Below the pieces are notes generated by a model. It ran no database searches, was not told the DNA's origin, and saw only the letters and a list, made by a program, of their open reading frames with translations. From Apostichopus japonicus (Eukaryota > Echinodermata > Holothuroidea > Aspidochirotida > Stichopodidae), in assembly GCF_037975245.1 (NCBI RefSeq), contig NC_092579.1, positions 9,481,001 through 9,545,000 of the forward strand: a stretch of 64,000 nucleotides of DNA, read 5' to 3'. Positions 1 through 9,071 of this stretch are shown in pieces (within the stretch, counting starts at the first letter, position 1; each line of letters starts with the position of its first letter). The translations under genes were made by a program, and so were the position numbers.

Positions 1-65
1 TCGTACAGTGCGCCGAGCCATCGCGCCACTGTATGGACTGAGATATTAGGCGGATTAATTAATAC

Positions 66-96
66 TTACAGCTCCCCGTGTAGGCACTTGCTGTAA
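66..96. repeat. Inverted repeat TTACAGC/GCTGTAA (representative)
   Basis: The 7-bp arms at 66-72 and 90-96 are exact reverse complements separated by 17 bases. All ordinary long monomers have both arms. Short monomers keep only the left arm, because the right arm falls inside the 13-bp deletion. Individual mutations hit the arms (TACTGACAGC at about 42490, 50579 and 56397; GCTTTAAAAG near 20478; CTCTAAAAG at 58371). Confidence 0.75.
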
Positions 97-109
97 AAGA
101 TCGGCAAAA
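95..109 (-). terminator. Pol III terminator-like TTTT runs (representative)
   Basis: On the minus strand, TTTT occurs at 109-106 and again at 98-95, starting about 15 bases beyond the B-box-like element. Four T residues are the minimal Pol III stop signal in many animals, though the CTTTTG context is weak. Short monomers lack the second run because it lies in the deleted 13 bases. A further TTTT at 146-143 lies between the A- and B-box-like elements and could stop transcription early. The plus strand of the common monomer has no TTTT. Confidence 0.35.
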
Positions 110-123
110 GACGTCATCACCCG

Positions 124-134
124 GGGTTCGAACC
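124..134 (-). promoter_or_regulatory. B-box-like Pol III element (representative)
   Basis: The minus strand reads GGTTCGAACCC, which matches the B-box consensus GGTTCGANTCC at all but one position. The central ten bases GGTTCGAACC are a perfect palindrome, so the plus strand also carries a weaker version (GGTTCGAACCA). The minus strand is preferred because it has the better match, the A-box-like element at tRNA-like spacing, and TTTT runs downstream. Scattered variants include GGTTAGAACC near 774 and 42386, GGTGTTCG in some short monomers, and GGGTTTGAACC near 61123 and 63851. Confidence 0.6.
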
Positions 135-170
135 ACGGATGCAAAAGAGAGTCTCGATCATCAGCTCGTA

Positions 171-196
171 CAGTGCGCCGAGCCATCGCGCCACTG
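171..196. repeat. 26-bp hairpin segment (representative)
   Basis: CAGTG then CGC on the left can pair with GCG then CACTG on the right across a 9-base loop (CGAGCCATC), with one unpaired C, giving 8 base pairs with a single bulge. The minus-strand version is the D-arm-like region extended outwards. It is present in nearly every monomer, so the array holds hundreds of phased, mostly GC-paired hairpin sites. Confidence 0.7.
176..185 (-). promoter_or_regulatory. A-box-like Pol III element (representative)
   Basis: The minus strand reads TGGCTCGGCG (continuing C), against the general A-box form TGGCNNAGTGG. The TGGC core and the G, pyrimidine, G positions fit; the A is G and the final G is C. 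It sits inside the GCGC-flanked D-loop-like segment, where an A box belongs. It recurs in nearly every monomer. Rare monomers change it, for example GAGTCATCG near 42111, 50200 and 56018, and GAGCTATCG near 40007, 45824, 48095 and 53913. Function is inferred only. Confidence 0.5.
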
Positions 197-303
197 TATG
201 GACTGAGATATTAGGCGGATTAACTAATACTTACAGCTCCCCGTGTAGGCACTTGCTGTAAAAGATCGGCAAAAGACGTCATCACCCGGGGTTCGAACCA
301 CGG

Positions 304-455
304 ATGCAAAAGAGAGTCTCGATCATCAGCTCGTACAGTGCGCCGAGCCATCGCGCCACTTTATGGACTGAGATATTAGGCGGATTAACTAATACTTACA
401 GCTCCCCGTGTAGGCACTCGGCAAAAGACGTCATCACCCGGGGTTCGAACCACGG
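304..455 (+). repeat. Representative short monomer (S, 152 bp)
   Basis: This is identical in layout to the long form but lacks the 13 bases TGCTGTAAAAGAT, joining GGCACT directly to CGGCAAAAG (junction near 418/419). Every short monomer I inspected has the same junction, so S descends from one deletion event later spread through the array. The loss removes the right arm of the TTACAGC/GCTGTAA inverted repeat and one AAAA run (TTTT on the minus strand). It also shifts the plus-strand frame past the usual TAA, which creates the recurring 75-residue open frames. This copy also has T for G at 361 (CACTTTATGG). Confidence 0.95.
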
Positions 456-785
456 ATGCAAAAGAGAGTCTCGATCATCAGCTCGTACAGTGCGCCGAGC
501 CATCGCGCCACTGTATGGACTGAGATATTAGGCGGATTAACTAATACTTACAGCTCCCCGTGTAGGCACTTGCTGTAAAAGATCGGCAAAAGACGTCATC
601 ACCCGGGGTTCGAACCACGGATGCAAAAGAGAGTCTCGATCATCAGCTCGTACAGTGCGCCGAGCCATCGCGCCACTGTATGGACTGAGATATTAGGCGG
701 ATTAACTAATACTTACAGCTCCCCGTGTAGGCACTTGCTGTAAAAGATCGGCAAAAGACGTCATCACCCGGGGTTAGAACCACGG

Positions 786-2726
786 ATGCAAAAGAGAGTC
801 TCGATCATCAGCTCGTACAGTGCGCCGAGCCATCGCGCCACTGTATGGACTGAGATATTAGGTGGATTAACTAATACTTACAGCTCCCCGTGTAGGCACT
901 CGGCAAAAGACGTCATCACCCGGGGTTCGAACCACGGATGCAAAAGAGAGTCTCGATCATCAGCTCGTACAGTGCGCCGAGCCATCGCGCCACTGTATGG
1001 ACTGAGATATTAGGCGGATTAATTAATACTTACAGCTCCCCGTGTAGGCACTTGCTGTAAAAGATCGGCAAAAGACGTCATCACCCGGGGTTCGAACCAC
1101 GGATGCAAAAGAGATTCTCGATCATCAGCTCGTACAGTGCGCCGAGCCATCGCGCCACTGTATGGACTGAGATATTAGGCGGATTAACTAATACTTACAG
1201 CTCCCCGTGTAGGCACTTGCTGTAAAAGATCGGCAAAAGACGTCATCACCCGGGGTTCGAACCACGGATGCAAAAAAGAGTCTCGATCATCAGCTCGTAC
1301 AGTGCGCCGAGCCATCGCGCCACTGTATGGACTGAGATATTAGGCGGATTAATTAATACTTACAGCTCCCCGTGTAGGCACTTGCTGTAAAAGATCGGCA
1401 AAAGACGTCATCACCCGGGGTTCGAACCACGGATGCAAAAGAGAGTCTCGATCATCAGCTCGTACAGTGCGCCGAGCCATCGCGCCACTGTATGGACTGA
1501 GATATTAGGCGGATTAACTAATACTTACAGCTCCCCGTGTAGGCACTCGGCAAAAGACGTCATCACCCGGGGTTCGAACCACGGATGCAAAAGAGAGTCT
1601 CGATCATCAGCTCGTACAGTGCGCCGAGCCATCGCGCCACTGTATGGACTGAGATATTAGGCGGATTAACTAATACTTACAGCTCCCCGTGTAGGCACTT
1701 GCTGTAAAAGATCGGCAAAAGACGTCATCACCCGGGGTTCGAACCACGGATGCAAAAGAGAGTCTCGATCATCAGCTCGTACAGTGCCCCGAGCCATCGC
1801 GCCACTGTATGGACTGAGATATTAGGCGGATTAATTAATACTTATAGCTCCCCGTGTAGGCACTTGCTGTAAAAGATCGGCAAAAGACGTCATCACCCGG
1901 GGTTCGAACCACGGATGCAAAAGAGAGTCTCGATCATCAGCTCGTACAGTGCGCCGAGCCATCGCGCCACTGTATGGACTGAGATATTAGGCGGATTAAC
2001 TAATACTTACAGCTCCCCGTGTAGGCACTTGCTGTAAAAGATCGGCAAAAGACGTCATCACCCGGGGTTCGAACCACGGATGCAAAAGAGAGTCTCGATC
2101 ATCAGCTCGTACAGTGCGCCGAGCCATCGCGCCACTGTATGGACTGAGATATTAGGCGGATTAACTAATACTTACAGCTCCCCGTGCAGGCACTCGGCAA
2201 AAGACGTCATCACCCGGGGTTCGAACCACGGATGCAAAAGAGAGTCTCGATCATCAGCTCGTACAGTGCGCCGAGCCATCGCGCCACTGTATGGACTGAG
2301 ATATTAGGCGGATTAACTAATACTTACAGCTCCCCGTGTAGGCACTTGCTGTAAAAGATCGGCAAAAGACGTCATCACCCGGGGTTCGAACCACGGATGC
2401 AAAAGAGAGTCTCGATCATCAGCTCGTACAGTGCGCCGAGCCATCGCGCCACTGTATGGACTGAGATATTAGGTGGATTAACTAATACTTACAGCTCCCC
2501 GTGTAGGCACTTGCTGTAAAAGATCGGCAAAAGACGTCATCACCCGGGGTTCGAACCACGGATGCAAAAGAGAGTCTCGATCATTAGCTCGTACAGTGCG
2601 CCGAGCCATCGCGCCACTGTATGGACTGAGATATTAGGCGGATTAACTAATACTTACAGCTCCCCGTGTAGGCACTTGCTGTAAAAGATCGGCAAAAGAC
2701 GTCATCACCCGGGGTTCGAACCACGG
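786..2726 (+). repeat. 647-bp higher-order unit (S-L-L-L), three copies
   Basis: Short monomers begin at 786, 1433 and 2080, exactly 647 bp apart (3 x 165 + 152). This is the simplest HOR in the window, and multiples of 647 (1294, 1941, 2588) recur up to about 13 kb, suggesting that this 4-mer is an ancestral unit for the left part. Copies differ by single bases such as GTGCAGGCAC near 2186. The preceding segment (1-785) is monomers of the same kind, with one short monomer at 304. Confidence 0.85.
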
Positions 2727-4846
2727 ATGCAAAAGAGAGTCTCGATCATCAGCTCGTACAGTGCGCCGAGCCATCGCGCCACTGTATGGACTGAGATATT
2801 AGGCGGATTAATTAATACTTACAGCTCCCCGTGTAGGCACTTGCTGTAAAAGATCGGCAAAAGACGTCATCACCCGGGGTTCGAACCACGGATGCAAAAG
2901 AGAGTCTCGATCATCAGCTCGTACAGTGCGCCGAGCCATCGAGCCACTGTATGGACTGAGATATTAGGCGGATTAACTAATACTTAACAGCTCCCCGTGT
3001 AGGCACTTGCTGTAAAAGATCGGCAAATGACGTCTTTACCCGGGGTTCGAACCACGGATGCAAAAGAGAGTCTCGATCATCAGCTCGTACAGTGCGCCGA
3101 GCCATCGCGCCACTGTATGGACTGAGATATTAGGCGGATTAATTAATACTTACAGCTCCCCGTGTAGGCACTTGCTGTAAAAGATCGGCAAAAGACGTCA
3201 TCACCCGGGGTTCGAACCACGGATGCAAAAGAGAGTCTCGATCATCAGCTCGTACAGTGCGCCGAGCCATCGCGCCACTGTATGGACTGAGATATTAGGC
3301 GGATTAATTAATACTTACAGCTCCCCGTGTAGGCACTTGCTGTAAAAGATCGGCAAAAGACGTCATCACCCGGGGTTCGAACCACGGATGCAAAAGAGAG
3401 TCTCGATCATCAGCTCGTACAGTGCGCCGAGCCATCGCGCCACTGTATGGACTGAGATATTAGGCGGATTAACTAATACTTACAGCTCCCCGTGTAGGCA
3501 CTCGGCAAAAGACGTCATCACCCGGGGTTCGAACCACGGATGCAAAAGAGAGTCTCGATCATCAGCTCGTACAGTGCGCCGAGCCATCGCGCCACTGTAT
3601 GGACTGAGATATTAGGCGGATTAACTAATACTTACAGCTCCCCGTGTAGGCACTTGCTGTAAAAGATCGGCAAAAGACGTCATCACCCGGGGTTCGAACC
3701 ACGGATGGAAAAGAGAGTCTCGATCATCAGCTCGTACAGTGCGCCGAGCCATCGCGCCACTGTATGGACTGAGATATTAGGCGGATTAACTAATACTTAC
3801 AGCTCCCCGTGTAGGCACTTGCTGTAAAAGATCGGCAAAAGACGTCATCACCCGGGGTTCGAACCACGGATGCAAAAGAGAGTCTCGATCATCAGCTCGT
3901 ACAGTGCGCCGAGCCATCGCGCCACTGTATGGACTGAGATATTAAGTGGATTAACTAATACTTACAGCTCCCCGTGTAGGCACTTGCTGTAAAAGATCGG
4001 CAAAAGACGTCATCACCCGGGGTTCGAACCACGGATGCAAAAGAGAGTCTCGATCATCAGCTCGTACAGTGCGCCGAGCCATCGCGCCACTGTATGGACT
4101 GAGATATTAGGCGGATTAACTAATACTTACAGCTCCCCGTGTAGGCACTTGCTGTAAAAGATCGGCAAAAGACGTCATCACCCGGGGTTCGAACCACGGA
4201 TGCAAAAGAGAGTCTCGATCATCAGCTCGTACAGTGCGCCGAGCCATCGCGCCACTGTATGGACTGAGATATTAGGCGGATTAATTAATACTTACAGCTC
4301 CCCGTGTAGGCACTCGGCAAAAGACGTCATCACCCGGGGTTCGAACCACGGATGCAAAAGAGAGTCTCGATCATCAGCTCGTACAGTGCGCCGAGCCATC
4401 GCGCCACTGTATGGACTGAGATATTAGGCGGATTAACTAATACTTACAGCTCCCCGTGTAGGCACTTGCTGTAAAAGATCGGCAAAAGACGTCATCACCC
4501 GGGGTTCGAACCACGGATGCAAAAGAGAGTCTCGATCATCAGCTCGTACAGTGCGCCGAGCCATCGCGCCACTGTATGGACTGAGATATTAGGCGGATTA
4601 ATTAATACTTACAGCTCCCCATGTAGGCACTTGCTGTAAAAGATCGGCAAAAGACGTCATCACCCGGGGTTCGAACCACGGATGCAAAAGAGAGTCTCGA
4701 TCATCAGCTCGTACAGTGCGCCGAGCCATCGCGCCACTGTATGGACTGAGATATTAGGCGGATTAATTAATACTTACAGCTCCCCGTGTAGGCACTTGCT
4801 GTAAAAGATCGGCAAAAGACGTCATCACCCGGGGTTCGAACCACGG
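2727..4846 (+). repeat. Mixed L/S monomers, no single HOR period
   Basis: Only monomers are seen here. Short ones start at 3388 and 4200, 812 bp apart (4 x 165 + 152). Isolated changes include GGATGGAAAAG near 3704 and ATTAAGTGG near 3940. No gene or other element is visible. Confidence 0.85.
2892..3057 (+). repeat. Divergent 166-bp monomer
   Basis: This monomer carries a cluster of private changes: GAGCCACTG for GCGCCACTG at about 2941, an extra A in ACTTAACAG near 2986, AAATGACG for AAAAGACG near 3028, and CGTCTTTACC for CGTCATCACC near 3035. The extra base makes the spacing of the flanking short monomers 1308 instead of 1307. It appears once, so it has escaped homogenisation or holds sequencing errors. 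Confidence 0.8.
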
Positions 4847-7434
4847 ATGCAAAAGAGAGTCTCGATCATCAGCTCGTACAGTGCGCCGAGCCATCGCGCC
4901 ACTGTATGGACTGAGATATTAGGCGGATTAACTAATACTTACAGCTCCCCGTGTAGGCACTCGGCAAAAGACGTCATCACCCGGTGTTCGAACCACGGAT
5001 GCAAAAGAGAGTCTCGATCATCAGCTCGTACAGTGCGCCGAGCCATCGCGCCACTGTATGGACTGAGATATTACGCGGATTAACTAATACTTACAGCTCC
5101 CCGTGTAGGCACTTGCTGTAAAAGATCGGCAAAAGACGTCATCACCCGGGGTTCGAACCACGGATGCAAAAGAGAGTCTCGATCATCAGCTCGTACAGTG
5201 CGCCGAGCCATCGCGCCACTGTATGGACTGAGATATTAGGCGGATTAATTAATACTTACAGCTCCCCGTGTAGGCACTTGCTGTAAAAGATCGGCAAAAG
5301 ACGTCATCACCCGGGGTTCGAACCACGGATGCAAAAGAGAGTCTCGATCATCAGCTCGTACAGTGCGCCGAGCCATCGCGCCACTGTATGGACTGAGATA
5401 TTAGGCGGATTAATTAATACTTACAGCTCCCCGTGTAGGCACTTGCTGTAAAAGATCGGCAAAAGACGTCATCACCCGGGGTTCGAACCACGGATGCAAA
5501 AGAGAGTCTCGATCATCAGCTCGTACAGTGCGCCGAGCCATCGCGCCACTGTATGGACTGAGATATTAGGCGGATTAATTAATACTTACAGCTCCCCGTG
5601 TAGGCACTTGCTGTAAAAGATCGGCAAAAGACGTCATCACCCGGGGTTCGAACCACGGATGCAAAAGAGAGTCTCGATCATCAGCTCGTACAGTGCGCCG
5701 AGCCATCGCGCCACTGTATGGACTGAGATATTAGGCGGATTAACTAATACTTACAGCTCCCCGTGTAGGCACTCGGCAAAAGACGTCATCACCCGGGGTT
5801 CGAACCACGGATGCAAAAGAGAGTCTCGATCATCAGCTCGTACAGTGCGCCGAGCCATCGCGCCACTGTATGGACTGAGATATTAGGCGGATTAACTAAT
5901 ACTTACAGCTCCCCGTGTAGGCACTTGCTGTAAAAGATCGGCAAAAGACGTCATCACCCGGGGTTCGAACCACGGATGCAAAAGAGAGTCTCGATCATCA
6001 GCTCGTACAGTGCGCCGAGCCATCGCGCCACTGTATGGACTGAGATATTAGGCGGATTAATTAATACTTACAGCTCCCCGTGTAGGCACTTGCTGTAAAA
6101 GATCGGCAAAAGACGTCATCACCCGGGGTTCGAACCACGGATGCAAAAGAGAGTCTCGATCATCAGCTCGTACAGTGCGCCGAGCCATCGCGCCACTGTA
6201 TGGACTGAGATATTAGGCGGATTAACTAATACTTACAGCTCCCCGTGTAGGCACTCGGCAAAAGACGTCATCACCCGGTGTTCGAACCACGGATGCAAAA
6301 GAGAGTCTCGATCATCAGCTCGTACAGTGCGCCGAGCCATCGCGCCACTGTATGGACTGAGATATTAGGCGGATTAACTAATACTTACAGCTCCCCGTGT
6401 AGGCACTTGCTGTAAAAGATCGGCAAAAGACGTCATCACCCGGGGTTCGAACCACGGATGCAAAAGAGAGTCTCGATCATCAGCTCGTACAGTGCGCCGA
6501 GCCATCGCGCCACTGTATGGACTGAGATATTAGGCGGATTAATTAATACTTACAGCTCCCCGTGTAGGCACTCGGCAAAAGACGTCATCACCCGGGGTTC
6601 GAACCACGGATGCAAAAGAGAGTCTCGATCATCAGCTCGTACAGTGCGCCGAGCCATCGCGCCACTGTATGGACTGAGATATTAGGCGGATTAACTAATA
6701 CTTACAGCTCCCCGTGTAGGCACTTGCTGTAAAAGATCGGCAAAAGACGTCATCACCCGGGGTTCGAACCACGGATGCAAAAGAGAGTCTCGATCATCAG
6801 CTCGTACAGTGCGCCGAGCCATCGCGCCACTGTATGGACTGAGATATTAGGCGGATTAATTAATACTTACAGCTCCCCGTGTAGGCACTTGCTGTAAAAG
6901 ATCGGCAAAAGACGTCATCACCCGGGGTTCGAACCACGGATGCAAAAGAGAGTCTCGATCATCAGCTCGTACAGTGCGCCGAGCCATCGCGCCACTGTAT
7001 GGACTGAGATATTAGGCGGATTAATTAATACTTACAGCTCCCCGTGTAGGCACTTGCTGTAAAAGATCGGCAAAAGACGTCATCACCCGGGGTTCGAACC
7101 ACGGATGCAAAAGAGAGTCTCGATCATCAGCTCGTACAGTGCGCCGAGCCATCGCGCCACTGTATGGACTGAGATATTAGGAGGATTAACTAATACTTAC
7201 AGCTCCCCGTGTAGGCACTTGCGGTAAAAGATCGGCAAAAGACGTCATCACCCGGGGTTCGAACCACGGATGCAAAAGAGAGTCTCGATCATCAGCTCGT
7301 ACAGTGCGCCGAGCCATCGCGCCACTGTATGGACTGAGATATTAGGCGGATTAATTAATACTTACAGCTCCCCGTGTAGGCACTTGCTGTAAAAGATCGG
7401 CAAAAGACGTCATCACCCGGGGTTCGAACCACGG
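4847..7434 (+). repeat. 1294-bp higher-order unit marked by GGTGTTCG, two copies
   Basis: Short monomers whose B-box-like region reads CCGGTGTTCGAAC instead of CCGGGGTTCGAAC occur in the arrays starting at 4847, 6141 and 7435, exactly 1294 bp apart (6 x 165 + 2 x 152, twice 647). The same marked short monomer returns at 10023 (2588 later, four times 647) and 11964 (1941 later, three times 647). The marker was seen only in short monomers, and it ties 4.8-12.2 kb together as one HOR family. Confidence 0.8.
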
Positions 7435-9071
7435 ATGCAAAAGAGAGTCTCGATCATCAGCTCGTACAGTGCGCCGAGCCATCGCGCCACTGTATGGACT
7501 GAGATATTAGGCGGATTAACTAATACTTACAGCTCCCCATGTAGGCACTCGGCAAAAGACGTCATCACCCGGTGTTCGAACCACGGATGCAAAAGAGAGT
7601 CTCGATCATCAGCTCGTACAGTGCGCCGAGCCATCGCGCCACTGTATGGACTGAGATATTAGGCGGATTAACTAATACTTACAGCTCCCCGTGTAGGCAC
7701 TTGCTGTAAAAGATCGGCAAAAGACGTCATCACCCGGGGTTCGAACCACGGATGCAAAAGAGAGTCTCGATCATCAGCTCGTACAGTGCGCCGAGCCATC
7801 GCGCCACTGTATGGACTGAGATATTAGGCGGATTAATTAATACTTACAGCTCCCCGTGTAGGCACTTGCTGTAAAAGATCGGCAAAAGACGTCATCACCC
7901 GGGGTTCGAACCACGGATGCAAAAAAGAGTCTCGATCATCAGCTCGTACAGTGCGCCGAGCCATCGCGCCACTGTATGGACTGAGATATTAGGCGGATTA
8001 ATTAATACTTACAGCTCCCCGTGTAGGCACTTGCTGTAAAAGATCGGCAAAAGACGTCATCACCCGGGGTTCGAACCACGGATGCAAAAGAGAGTCTCGA
8101 TCATCAGCTCGTACAGTGCGCCGAGCCATCGCGCCACTGTATGGACTGAGATATTAGGCGGATTAATTAATACTTACAGCTCCCCGTGTAGGCACTTGCT
8201 GTAAAAGATCGGCAAAAGACGTCATCACCCGGGTTTCGAACCACGGATGCAAAAGAGAGTCTCGATCATCAGCTCGTACAGTGCGCCGAGCCATCGCGCT
8301 ACTGTATGGACTGAGATATTAGGCGGATTAACTAATACTTACAGCTCCCCGTGTAGGCACTTGCTGTAAAAGATCGGCAAAAGACGTCATCACCCGGGGT
8401 TCGAACCACGGATGCAAAAGAGAGTCTCGATCATCAGCTCGTACAGTGCGCCGAGCCATCGCGCCACTGTATGGACTGAGATATTAGGCGGATTAACTAA
8501 TACTTACAGCTCCCCGTGTAGGCACTTGCTGTAAAAGATCGGCAAAAGACGTCATCACCCGGGGTTCGAACCACGGATGCAAAAGAGAGTTTCGATCATC
8601 AGCTCGTACAGTGCGCCGAGCCATCGCGCCACTGTATGGACTGAGATATTAGGCGGATTAATTAATACTTACAGCTCCCCGTGTAGGCACTTGCTGTAAA
8701 AGATCGGCAAAAGACGTCATCACCCGGGGTTCGAACCACGGATGCAAAAGAGAGTCTCGACCATCAGCTCGTACAGTGCGCCGAGCCATCGCGCCACTGT
8801 ATGGACTGAGTTATTAGGCGGATTAACTAATACTTACAGCTCCCCGTGTAGGCACTTGCTGTAAAAGATCGGCAAAAGACGTCATCACCCGGGGTTCGAA
8901 CCACGGATGCAAAAGAGAGTCTCGATCATCAGCTCGTACAGTGCGCCGAGCCATCGCGCCACTGTATGGACTGAGATATTAGGCGGATTAACTAATACTT
9001 ACAGCTCCCCGTGTAGGCACTTGCTGTAAAAGATCGGCAAAAGACGTCATCACCCGGGGTTCGAACCACGG
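7435..9071 (+). repeat. Short monomer followed by a run of nine long ones
   Basis: After the short monomer at 7435 there are nine consecutive L monomers before the next short one at 9072 (1637 bp = 152 + 9 x 165). This is the longest stretch without a short monomer that I found. Private changes include CCCGGGTTTCG near 8234, GAGTTTCGATC near 8590 and GAGTTATTAGG near 8811. Confidence 0.8.

Larger units (their letters stand above)
106..196 (-). other. tRNA-like (SINE-head-like) segment of the monomer, representative copy
   Basis: Read on the minus strand from 196 down, the segment has a D-arm-like GCGC / loop GATGGCTCG / GCGC, an A-box-like TGGCTCGGCG overlapping that arm, 41 intervening bases, and then a T-loop/B box GGTTCGAACCC. 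This order and spacing are those of a tRNA gene or the 5' head of a tRNA-derived SINE. The cloverleaf is not intact: I could not pair an acceptor stem, the T stem has two mismatches, and the anticodon arm is at best a 3-bp CGA/TCG stem, so no amino-acid identity can be given. It is a relic or SINE-derived segment, not a functional tRNA. The same segment recurs in essentially every monomer. A tRNAscan or Infernal score would settle how much fold remains. Confidence 0.6.
139..303 (+). repeat. Representative long monomer (L, 165 bp)
   Basis: This is one complete long monomer, phased to start at ATGCAAAAG. In order it holds a GAGAGTCTC odd palindrome, a hairpin segment CAGTGCGC...GCGCCACTG, GATATTAGG, a C/T polymorphic site in ATTAA(C/T)TAAT, the inverted repeat TTACAGC...GCTGTAA, GACGTC, CCCGGG and the palindrome GGTTCGAACC. 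By hand count it has 85 G+C of 165 and 13 CpG. As 165 is 55 codons, reading frame is kept from one L monomer to the next. Each L monomer carries an in-frame TAA inside CTGTAA, so no long frame results. Confidence 0.95.

Noticed and set aside
116-134. CENP-B box
   Set aside because: The minus strand has TTCG followed by CGGG (GTTCGAACCCCGGGT), but the spacing is 5 bases rather than the 7 of the NTTCGNNNNANNCGGGN core, and the central A is missing. It is not a match, though a diverged box cannot be wholly excluded.
106-196. Tandem array of functional tRNA genes
   Set aside because: Only the D-arm-like and B-box parts are recognisable. The acceptor and anticodon stems do not pair, the T stem has mismatches, and no anticodon can be assigned.
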